A stretch of 6,671 nucleotides of DNA, from NCBI GenBank assembly GCA_030607815.1, contig JAUWJG010000047.1:1-6671 (forward strand), in the 5' to 3' direction. Below the pieces are notes generated by a model, which was not told the origin of the DNA, did no database searches, and saw only the letters and a list, made by a program, of their open reading frames with translations. Within the stretch, counting starts at the first letter, position 1. Every line of letters starts with the position of its first letter. Positions 1 to 5,023 of this stretch are shown piece after piece. The position numbers and the translations under genes were made by a program. The stretch is from Candidatus Bathyarchaeota archaeon (GTDB lineage Archaea > Thermoproteota > Bathyarchaeia > RBG-16-48-13 > GCA-020355125).

Positions 1-801
1 AAGGCTATCTCCCTCTCTTTGAAAGCAAGAGAGATACTTCAGATAAAATTTCAAACCGCTGAAGAATTACTTATACAAAGAAAGGAAATTACTCGTTTGC
101 CGCCTGGAAGTAAAAATCTCGATGGAATACTCGGTGGAGGCGTCGAAAGTCGAGCTATCCTCGAATTGATTGGAGAGTTCGGTGTAGGAAAGACTCAGAT
201 TTGTCTAACACTTTGTGTCACTGCGCAATTTCCACCCGAAAGGGGCGGTCTAGGTGGAAGAGTGCTGTACATTGATGCCGAAGGAACCTTCCGTCCTGAG
301 CGAATTGTTGAGATCAGCCGTAACCAAGGAGTTGATCCAGTTGATATTCTTAAAAATATTATAGTTGCAAGAGCATTTAATAGTGATCATCAAATGTTGA
401 TTGGAGAAAAAACAGATGAACTAGTAAAGACGGAGAATCTTAAGCTCATAATAGTCGATTCTATAATTAGTCACTTTCGTGCAGAATATATTGGGCGGGG
501 AACTCTTGCTAGTAGACAACAAAAACTGAACCGCCACCTTCATAGATTACTTAGAACAGCTGAGATTCATAACATTCCCGTTGTAATTACAAATCAAGTT
601 GTAGCATCACCTGCAATGTTCTTTGGACCATCCACTAAACCAGCCGGCGGTCATATAATAGCTCATTTGAGCACTAATAGAGTTTTCATAAGAAAGAGCA
701 AAAAAACTCGTCGAATAGCGAAAATAATCGATAGTTCATATCTTCCAGAAGCTGAATGCGTCTTCATAATAAGTGATAAAGGTATAGAAGACGTGTCCTG
801 A
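1..801 (+). CDS. radA: DNA repair and recombination protein RadA (RecA/RAD51 family), 5' end outside window
   Basis: This recombinase assembles on single-stranded DNA and uses ATP for homologous pairing and strand exchange. The frame is open from base 1, and its first codons already match the linker before the ATPase core. The gene therefore begins upstream, and the TTG at 19 is not its start; the N-terminal helix-hairpin-helix domain is missing from view. About 266 residues are visible of a family length near 320-350. Visible motifs are the GSKxLDxxLGGG entry block, Walker A GEFGVGKT (172-195), Walker B LIIVD (445-459), the [10 protein letters not shown] block after it, and a DNA-binding loop 2 region ending in GGH (about 592-654). 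The C-terminus ends LPEAE...GIED, as expected. Walker A has Val where archaeal RadA usually has Ser, and the VDS block reads VDSII rather than VDSLT. No intein is visible. Its place next to ribosomal genes is unusual. It could be a RadA paralogue, but the full loop 2 and C-terminal blocks favour true RadA. Confidence 0.95.
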   Translation, partial: [266 protein letters not shown]

Positions 802-811
802 TAATATATAT

Positions 812-828
812 CCAAAAGGTTAAAAAAC
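812..828 (+). promoter_or_regulatory. Likely archaeal promoter (BRE + TATA-like) for uS19
   Basis: The sequence CCAAAAGGTTAAAAAAC resembles an archaeal BRE followed by an A/T-rich TATA box. The nine bases CAAAAGGTT recur exactly at 1322-1330, in front of uL22. An archaeal start site normally lies about 25 bases past the TATA centre. That puts transcription near base 849, almost at the uS19 ATG (850), so the message could be leaderless or nearly so. The overlap with a purine-rich stretch before the gene leaves some doubt. Confidence 0.5.
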
Positions 829-849
829 TTGTTAAGGAAGTAAAAATGT

Positions 850-1254
850 ATGCCAAAAGAATTCATGTACCGCGGTCATACTCTAAAAGAACTGCAAGAG
901 ATGTCAATGGACAATTTCATTAAACTTTTACCCTCTAGAAGAAGACGTTCTCTTCTTCGAGTACCCCCTGAAGAACAGAGAAAATTAATGATGAAATTAC
1001 GTAAGGCTAAAAAAGCAATAACTAAAGATACTGAAAAGATTGTAAAGACTCACTGTCGAGATTCAATAATCCTACCAGAAATGGTGGGTATAACTATCTA
1101 TGTGCATAATGGGAAAGACTTTGTCCCAGTTGAAATCACACCTCAAAAAATTGGTCATTTACTCGGTGAATTTGCTATTACAAATAAAAGAGTTCGCCAT
1201 GGCACTCCTGGAATAGGTGCTTCTAGGTCAAGTATGTACGTTCCTCTGAGGTAA
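850..1254 (+). CDS. rps19: Small-subunit ribosomal protein uS19 (S19P)
   Basis: uS19 sits in the head of the 30S subunit, next to uS13, near the A-site tRNA and the intersubunit bridges. At 134 residues it is a normal archaeal length. Diagnostic blocks are the N-terminal YRGHTLKELQEMS (7-19), LPSRRRRSL (27-35), the basic KLRKAKKA helix (49-56), and the core THCRDSIILPEMVG (67-80), VHNGKDFVPVEI (85-96), IGHLLGEFAIT (101-111) and RHGTPGIGASRSS (116-128). Where relatives usually read RSLKRG, this one reads RSLLRV (33-38). The ATG at 850 gives the expected N-terminus. An ATG at 846 is in another frame and reaches a stop after about 25 codons. AAGGA at 834-838 is a possible ribosome site, 11 bases upstream. 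The gene usually follows uL2, but here it follows radA. Confidence 0.97.
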   Translation: MPKEFMYRGHTLKELQEMSMDNFIKLLPSRRRRSLLRVPPEEQRKLMMKLRKAKKAITKDTEKIVKTHCRDSIILPEMVGITIYVHNGKDFVPVEITPQKIGHLLGEFAITNKRVRHGTPGIGASRSSMYVPLR

Positions 1255-1270
1255 ACAGGTTGTTCCACAA

Positions 1271-1305
1271 TTTTTATGATCACTTATGTCTTTTTATGAG
1301 TCATT
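1271..1305 (+). repeat. Tandem near-repeat TTTTTATGA(g)TCA, 20-base period
   Basis: TTTTTATGA occurs at 1271-1279 and again at 1291-1299. In both copies it is followed by TCA, with one extra G in the second copy. The start-to-start distance of 20 bases is close to two helical turns, so a protein could read both copies on one DNA face. The second copy includes the 9-base palindrome ATGAGTCAT (1296-1304). The pair lies just upstream of the promoter-like motif at 1321. It could be an operator, or simply a U-rich termination zone for uS19. Confidence 0.4.
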
Positions 1306-1320
1306 CAACTTTCTAAATGC

Positions 1321-1336
1321 GCAAAAGGTTTAATAG
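1321..1336 (+). promoter_or_regulatory. Likely archaeal promoter (BRE + TATA-like) for the uL22 cluster
   Basis: GCAAAAGGTTTAATAG fits an archaeal BRE plus TATA box (TTTAATA, 1329-1335). It shares CAAAAGGTT with the motif in front of uS19. A start site about 25 bases past the TATA centre would fall near 1355-1360. That leaves a leader of roughly 20-25 bases that includes the GGTGA ribosome site at 1369-1373. This geometry is better than that of the uS19 copy. Confidence 0.55.
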
Positions 1337-1346
1337 ATTAGGTTGC

Positions 1347-1353
1347 TTTTTTT
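1347..1353 (+). terminator. Possible poly-T termination signal after uS19
   Basis: Seven consecutive T residues lie in a T-rich gap downstream of uS19. Archaeal RNA polymerase often terminates on T-rich coding-strand tracts without a hairpin. The run lies upstream of the predicted start site of the uL22 transcript, so it could end uS19 transcripts without affecting the downstream unit. The shorter T5 tracts at 1271 and 1291 are alternatives. Confidence 0.3.
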
Positions 1354-1379
1354 CGTGCAAACATATTGGGTGAGAATAT

Positions 1380-1844
1380 ATGCCTAAATGGGGATATTCA
1401 TTTAAAGAAACGGAACCTGAAATAATGGTTAAAGCTAGTGGTAGGGATATGAAGATATCCCCAAAAGCCGCAAGAGAAATTTGTGGGGCAATACGTACGA
1501 TGAATTTTGAAAGAGCTAGACGTTTCCTGCAAGATGTTATAGATAAGAAGAGAGCCGTTCCTTATAGACGCTACAATAAGCAGATGTCCCATAAGAAAGG
1601 GCTTGTAGGTTGGTTTTCTGGAAGGTACCCGGTTAAAGCCGCTTCAGAAATCATGAAAATATTGAATGGACTTGAAGCAAATGCTGAAGATAAGGGGCTT
1701 TATGTGGAGAATATGAAAATTGTCCATGCCGCCGCTCAAAGAGGCCGAATAATAAAAAGATATATGCCTCGAGCCTTTGGCAGATCATCACCCAAATATA
1801 ATCAGCTTTGTCATGTAGAATTACTAGCAAAAGAGATTAGGTGA
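1380..1844 (+). CDS. rpl22: Large-subunit ribosomal protein uL22 (L22P)
   Basis: uL22 binds several 23S rRNA domains, and its long hairpin lines the nascent-peptide exit tunnel. At 154 residues it has the archaeal length, longer than bacterial L22. Visible landmarks are the N-terminal KWGYSF (3-8), ISPKAAREICGAIR (26-39), the RARRFLQDVIDKKRAVPYRRYN stretch (45-66), and HKKGLVGWFSGRYPVKAA (71-88). The tunnel hairpin RGRIIKRYMPRAFGRSSP spans 121-138. The ATG at 1380 has GGTGA six bases upstream. It opens the continuous cluster: uS3 starts 4 bases after its stop, and the ribosome site for uS3 (AGGTGA, 1839-1844) includes the uL22 stop codon. This suggests coupled translation. Confidence 0.97.
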   Translation: MPKWGYSFKETEPEIMVKASGRDMKISPKAAREICGAIRTMNFERARRFLQDVIDKKRAVPYRRYNKQMSHKKGLVGWFSGRYPVKAASEIMKILNGLEANAEDKGLYVENMKIVHAAAQRGRIIKRYMPRAFGRSSPKYNQLCHVELLAKEIR

Positions 1845-1848
1845 AATA

Positions 1849-2523
1849 ATGTCAACTATCAGAAATCTCATAAACGATAATATTCATAGTTTAGAATTAG
1901 ATGAATTCCTAGAAAAGGAGTTAGATCGAGCAGGGTATGGTGGTGTAGAAACTACAAAAACTCCCTTAGGAACTAGATTGGTAATATATGCTGCTCGGCC
2001 TGGTGTAGTAATTGGAAGGAGAGGATCGAACATTCGAGCACTTACTTTACTTTTAGAAGAAAAGTTCAATCTTCCCAATCCTCAGATAGCAATTTCGGAG
2101 ATAGAGACTCCAGAACTTAATGCTCACATTATGTCTTCGCGGATAGCTGATGCTCTTCAAAGAGGTATTCACTTCAGAAGGGCTGGTTTTTGGGCTTTAA
2201 ATCAGATAATGAGAGCTGGAGCTTTAGGCTGTGAAATAGTTATCAAAGGAAAACTGCGAAGTCGGAGACATAGATATGAAAAGTATAAAGAGGGGTATAT
2301 TCCAAGATCTGGAGATCCAGCTTTAAAAAATACTAGGGTAGCCGTTACTTCAGTAACACTAAATCAGGGCGTATTAGGCGTTAACGTTAAAATAATTCCT
2401 CCGGGTGCTACTTTTCCTGATAAATTGAATTTTGACTCTAAAATTCAACCAGTAATTGAACCTGAAAAGGAAGCATCTGAGAATACGACAGAAATAGAAG
2501 TTGATAAAGGAGCTGAGACATAA
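1849..2523 (+). CDS. rps3: Small-subunit ribosomal protein uS3 (S3P)
   Basis: uS3 is a head protein of the 30S subunit at the mRNA entry channel. It carries an N-terminal type II KH domain and a C-terminal S3 domain. The KH signature VVIGRRGSNIRAL covers residues 53-65, with the GRRG loop at 56-59. The conserved PELNAHIMSSRIADALQRG segment (88-106) and the FRRAGFWALNQIMRAGALGCEI segment (109-130) follow, then GKLRSRRHRYEKYKEGY (134-150). At 224 residues it is near the usual archaeal length. The last 20 or so residues form an acidic tail (about 203-224), which is variable in the family. The ATG at 1849 is preceded by AGGTGA with 4 bases of spacing. uL29 follows after 2 bases. Confidence 0.97.
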   Translation: MSTIRNLINDNIHSLELDEFLEKELDRAGYGGVETTKTPLGTRLVIYAARPGVVIGRRGSNIRALTLLLEEKFNLPNPQIAISEIETPELNAHIMSSRIADALQRGIHFRRAGFWALNQIMRAGALGCEIVIKGKLRSRRHRYEKYKEGYIPRSGDPALKNTRVAVTSVTLNQGVLGVNVKIIPPGATFPDKLNFDSKIQPVIEPEKEASENTTEIEVDKGAET

Positions 2524-2525
2524 AC

Positions 2526-2744
2526 ATGCCTTTTCTTAGGTTGCAAGAAATGCGGGAGATGTCCAATGAAAAAAGGGCGGCAAAATTCATTGAACTTCGA
2601 ACTGAACTTAGGAAACTCACTTCTATGACTAAATCCGGGGGCTCTATTGATAATCCTTCAAGAATTAAAGAACTTAAGAAGGCAATAGCTCGAATATTAA
2701 CTATTCAAAGTGAAAAAGAAAGTGGGGGAAGCATTAAAGAGTGA
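2526..2744 (+). CDS. rpl29: Large-subunit ribosomal protein uL29 (L29P)
   Basis: uL29 is a small, mostly helical protein near the polypeptide exit site, where it helps form a docking surface for factors such as SRP. The 72 residues match the family's length and two-helix plan. The first helix contains LRLQEMREMSNEKRAAKFIELRTELRKL (4-31). A Gly/Ser turn comes next (38-41), followed by a second helix starting at about NPSRIKELKKAIARIL (43-58). The ATG at 2526 is 2 bases past the uS3 stop, and AAAGGAG at 2506-2512 lies 13 bases upstream, a long spacing that suggests coupling to uS3. The stop overlaps the GTG start of the next gene. The eIF1/SUI1 gene that many archaea carry after uL29 is not here. 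Confidence 0.93.
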   Translation: MPFLRLQEMREMSNEKRAAKFIELRTELRKLTSMTKSGGSIDNPSRIKELKKAIARILTIQSEKESGGSIKE

Positions 2745-3028
2745 CCCCTATCAATAAAGAAAACCTCACTCGACATGAAGTAATCGGACTTCAAGTGTGT
2801 GTTGTTAAAAGCTCTAACCGAACACATGTTGGAATTAAAGGAAAAGTGATTGCTGAAATGAAAAACATGTTTGTTATATCTGATGGTGTCAAAAAACGAT
2901 GGGTTCCAAAAGATACTGCTGTTTATTGTTTCTCTCTTCCGGACGAATCACTTGCGATAGTTAACGGTAAAAACTTTGTAGGTAAACATGTAGATAGAAC
3001 AAAAAATCGTTTAAGGTGTGATAGATGA
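2741..3028 (+). CDS. rnp1: Ribonuclease P protein component 1 (Rnp1, Rpp29/Pop4 family)
   Basis: Rnp1 is a protein subunit of archaeal RNase P, which removes 5' leaders from precursor tRNAs. It pairs with Rnp4 (Rpp21) and supports the specificity domain of the RNA. At 95 residues it is a typical archaeal length, with the small Sm-like barrel of the family. Diagnostic blocks are LTRHEVIGLQVCVVKSSNRTHVGIKGKV (9-36), NMFVIS (42-47), RWVPKD (53-58) and VGKHVDRTKNR (80-90). The start is GTG, and its last two bases plus the next A form the uL29 stop (GTGA), a 4-base overlap that points to coupled translation. Its own end overlaps uS17 in the same way (ATGA). Its place between uL29 and uS17 is a well-known archaeal arrangement. 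Confidence 0.93.
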   Translation: MTPINKENLTRHEVIGLQVCVVKSSNRTHVGIKGKVIAEMKNMFVISDGVKKRWVPKDTAVYCFSLPDESLAIVNGKNFVGKHVDRTKNRLRCDR

Positions 3029-3351
3029 GAAACATTGGTATTCCTGTTGAACTTCCAACGGAGACATGTGATGATTTACTCTGTCCTTTCCATAGTAATC
3101 TATCAGTTAGAGGTCGTATATTAGAGGGAATAGTTGTCCGTGATAATATGCAAAAAACGGTAATAATTAATCGAGACTACTATCATTTTATTCCCAAATA
3201 TCTACGCTATGAAAGAAGGCACAGCCGAATTGCTGCTCATAATCCTCCATGTATAGCCGCGAAAAATGGTGATACGGTTAAAATTATGGAGTGTCGTCCT
3301 CTAAGTAAATCTGTCTCATTTGTTATTGTAGAAAAAACGCAGGAAAAGTAA
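3025..3351 (+). CDS. rps17: Small-subunit ribosomal protein uS17 (S17P)
   Basis: uS17 is a primary 16S rRNA-binding protein of the 30S body with an OB fold. At 108 residues it is a normal archaeal length, longer than bacterial S17 because of its N-terminal part. Visible blocks are CDDLLCPFH (15-23), LSVRGRILEGIVVRDNMQKTVII (26-48), HFIPKYLRYERRHSRIAAHNPPC (54-76), GDTVKIMECRPLSKSVSFV (82-100). The cysteine pair before PFH is typical of the archaeal and eukaryotic form. The ATG at 3025 overlaps the rnp1 stop as ATGA, and AAGGTG at 3013-3018 lies 6 bases upstream. A 33-base gap follows before uL14. Confidence 0.96.
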   Translation: MRNIGIPVELPTETCDDLLCPFHSNLSVRGRILEGIVVRDNMQKTVIINRDYYHFIPKYLRYERRHSRIAAHNPPCIAAKNGDTVKIMECRPLSKSVSFVIVEKTQEK

Positions 3352-3384
3352 ATCGGAAAAATTTGCTATAGAGGGAATCATAAA

Positions 3385-3819
3385 ATGTCTAAAAGTTCTA
3401 GAGCTGTAAGCGCTAAAGGAGTTCTTGATTATAAACCTCACATCGCTAGAACCTTAGTAATTGGCTCAATAGTTAATTGTGCAGATAATTCTGGCGCAAA
3501 GAAATTAAGAATTATAGGCGTCATTGGTTATAAAGGCCGATATCGGCGGGTACCCGCTGGTTGTGTTGGAGATAGAGTGATAGTTTCTGTTAAAAAAGGT
3601 CGTCCCGATTTACGTAAACAAGTTTTACACGCTATTATCATCAGACAGAGGATGCCTTATAGGCGAAGTGATGGTGTATGGGTGCAGTTTGAAGATAATG
3701 CAGCAATCGTAATAACTCCAGAAGGAGAATTACGTGGTTCTGCTATCAAAGGACCCGTCGCTAAGGAAGCTGCCGAGAGATGGCCGAGGGTTGCAAGTGT
3801 AGCTAGTATGATTATTTAA
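3385..3819 (+). CDS. rpl14: Large-subunit ribosomal protein uL14 (L14P)
   Basis: uL14 lies on the intersubunit face of the 50S subunit next to the factor-binding region, and it is also a contact for the anti-association factor aIF6. At 144 residues it has the archaeal/eukaryotic length. Blocks seen are VNCADNSGAKKLRIIGV (30-46), VPAGCVGDRVIVSVKKGRPDLRKQV (56-80), the IIIRQRMPYRRSDG stretch (84-97), FEDNAAIVI (102-110) and GPVAKEAAERWPRVAS (123-138). The GSAI preceding GPVAKE (118-121) matches eukaryotic uL14, whereas most archaeal copies I recall read GTEI. The ATG at 3385 has GAGGGA at 3371-3376 with 8 bases of spacing. The 33-base gap before it has no clear promoter. Confidence 0.97.
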   Translation: MSKSSRAVSAKGVLDYKPHIARTLVIGSIVNCADNSGAKKLRIIGVIGYKGRYRRVPAGCVGDRVIVSVKKGRPDLRKQVLHAIIIRQRMPYRRSDGVWVQFEDNAAIVITPEGELRGSAIKGPVAKEAAERWPRVASVASMII

Positions 3820-3825
3820 AGGTGA
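3818..3825 (+). promoter_or_regulatory. Ribosome binding site that sets the uL24 start
   Basis: AAAGGTGA overlaps the uL14 stop codon and sits 8 bases before the ATG at 3834. A possible GTG start at 3822 lies inside this motif and would have no ribosome site of its own. The motif therefore favours ATG 3834 as the start of uL24. Confidence 0.7.
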
Positions 3826-3833
3826 TTATTTTT

Positions 3834-4223
3834 ATGTTAAAAATTTCAAAAGTTAATCAAAGAAAAAGATGTTCTTCAATGCTCTCTAAAGAACTTTCTG
3901 AAAAGTATAAAACTCGCTCGATGGGTGTTATCTCGGGAGATTCGGTTATTATTATGCGTGGAAATTTTAGAGGCGTAGAAGGGAAAGTTAGTAAGGTAAA
4001 TTATAAGAAGAACTTTATTAACATTGATGGAGTTACTATGGAAAAGGCAAATGGAGACACGATTTTTGTACCTATTTCTCCATCAAAAGTAAAGATTACA
4101 AAATTTAACCTTGAAGATAAACGTAGACAAGATATCCTCGATAGAAGAACGTCCATTACTATTCCTAAGATTAATCTAGAAAAAAAACTAAAAAAAGCAA
4201 AGAAAAATCTAAAAGGCGAGTAA
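3834..4223 (+). CDS. rpl24: Large-subunit ribosomal protein uL24 (L24P)
   Basis: uL24 is an assembly-initiating 23S rRNA-binding protein near the exit tunnel with a KOW-type SH3 barrel. From the ATG at 3834 it has 129 residues, a normal archaeal length. The KOW motif is visible as GDSVIIMRGNFRGVEGKVSKVN (35-56). An archaeal-style N-terminal part, QRKRCSSMLSKELSEKYKTRSMGVI (9-33), comes before it, and VPISPSKVKITKFNLEDKRR (78-97) comes after. The C-terminal 20 or so residues are a lysine-rich tail (KKLKKAKKNLK) that is probably disordered or rRNA-binding. An in-frame GTG at 3822 would add four hydrophobic residues but lies within the ribosome site, so it is disfavoured. eS4 follows after 38 noncoding bases. 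Confidence 0.94.
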   Translation: MLKISKVNQRKRCSSMLSKELSEKYKTRSMGVISGDSVIIMRGNFRGVEGKVSKVNYKKNFINIDGVTMEKANGDTIFVPISPSKVKITKFNLEDKRRQDILDRRTSITIPKINLEKKLKKAKKNLKGE

Positions 4224-4261
4224 ATAATCAGGGAATAAAAACAAGAAAGGATTGATGGTAT

Positions 4262-5023
4262 ATGGGAAAGAAGGGTGGTTCAAAACATTTAAAGCGGTTA
4301 CCGGCTCCAACTTTTTGGCCAATTCATAAGAAAGAATTTAAATGGGTCGTAAAGCCTAAACCTGGTCCTCATATGAAGGATCGTTCTTTCCCTCTACTTT
4401 TAATACTAAGAGAAATACTTGGTCTTGCTAAGAATCGGAAAGAGGCCAAACGTATACTTTCAGAGAATTATTTTAAAGTTGATGGCGTAATACGGAAAAA
4501 AGATACTTTTTCTGTAGGTTTGATGGATGTCCTTGATATCTCAGTTATTAAAAAATCTTATAGAATTCTACCACTACGTCGAAAAGGATTAGGGTTACAT
4601 GTTATAGATGGAGCAGAAAAGGACTTCAAATTATGTAAAATATTAAATAAGACAATTGTAAAAGGAGGAATTTCACAACTTAATCTTCATGATGGTCGCA
4701 ATATTCTGCTGAAAAAAAGTGATTCTGAGCCGATAACAGAAAATGTCATCAAAACACATGATGTTCTGAAGATTGATTTACCTAATTCAAAAATTTTGGA
4801 TCATCTCTCTTTTAATGTTGGTGCCTTTGCGATTGTGGAGAACGGAAAAAACATTGGACGTTGGGGTGAAATTATCGCTATTGAGAAGAAAGGAGCCCTT
4901 CAACCTTCAATTGTAACACTGAAGGATTTAGAAGATAATCAATTTAAGACTATTCTTAATTATGTTTTTCCCATCGGTAAGAATGAACCTTGGATTTCAC
5001 TGCCAGAGGAGGTTAAACAATGA
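4262..5023 (+). CDS. rps4e: Small-subunit ribosomal protein eS4 (S4E)
   Basis: eS4 is a body protein of the small subunit shared by archaea and eukaryotes but absent from bacteria, so it is a strong domain marker. At 253 residues it is within the usual archaeal range (about 235-260). The N-terminus GKKGGSKHLKRLPAPTFWPI (2-21) is diagnostic. An S4-type RNA-binding fold follows at about 43-93, with LLLILREILGLAKNRKEAKRIL (45-66) and FKVDGVIRKK (71-80). A KOW motif, GAFAIVENGKNIGRWGEII (187-205), lies near the C-terminus. The ATG at 4262 has GAAAGGA at 4245-4251. An ATG at 4255 is out of frame. The stop overlaps the uL5 start as ATGA. Its place between uL24 and uL5 is standard for archaea. Confidence 0.96.
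   Translation: MGKKGGSKHLKRLPAPTFWPIHKKEFKWVVKPKPGPHMKDRSFPLLLILREILGLAKNRKEAKRILSENYFKVDGVIRKKDTFSVGLMDVLDISVIKKSYRILPLRRKGLGLHVIDGAEKDFKLCKILNKTIVKGGISQLNLHDGRNILLKKSDSEPITENVIKTHDVLKIDLPNSKILDHLSFNVGAFAIVENGKNIGRWGEIIAIEKKGALQPSIVTLKDLEDNQFKTILNYVFPIGKNEPWISLPEEVKQ
5008..5013 (+). promoter_or_regulatory. Strong Shine-Dalgarno site for uL5
   Basis: GGAGGT lies within the end of eS4, 6 bases before the uL5 ATG at 5020. It is the most consensus-like ribosome site in the window. It supports independent loading on uL5 as well as coupling through the ATGA overlap. Confidence 0.7.

Larger units (their letters stand above)
1255..1379 (+). other. Noncoding gap between uS19 and uL22
   Basis: These 125 bases hold no credible open frame and are the longest noncoding stretch here. 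From left to right they contain two near-copies of a TTTTTATGA-TCA element, a promoter-like motif at 1321-1336, a run of seven T (1347-1353), and GGTGA (1369-1373), six bases before the uL22 ATG. I read the gap as a boundary where the uS19 transcript may end and a new transcript for the uL22-onward cluster begins. No stable hairpin was obvious by eye. Confidence 0.6.

Noticed and set aside
19..21. TTG at 19 as the start of radA
   Set aside because: The six codons before it stay in frame and fit the RadA linker, no ribosome site precedes it, and the protein would lack its N-terminal domain. The gene more likely enters from outside the window.
801..810. ATAATATATA as the TATA box for uS19
   Set aside because: It is A/T-rich but has no BRE-like flank, and it begins at the radA stop. 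The CAAAAGGTT motif a few bases later is shared with the uL22 gap and is the better candidate, though both could contribute.
846..923. Short frame from ATG 846
   Set aside because: It overlaps the uS19 start in another frame and ends after about 25 codons with no family resemblance.
3822..3824. GTG start for uL24
   Set aside because: It lies inside the AAAGGTGA ribosome site and adds only four hydrophobic residues not expected in the family. ATG 3834 is correctly spaced.
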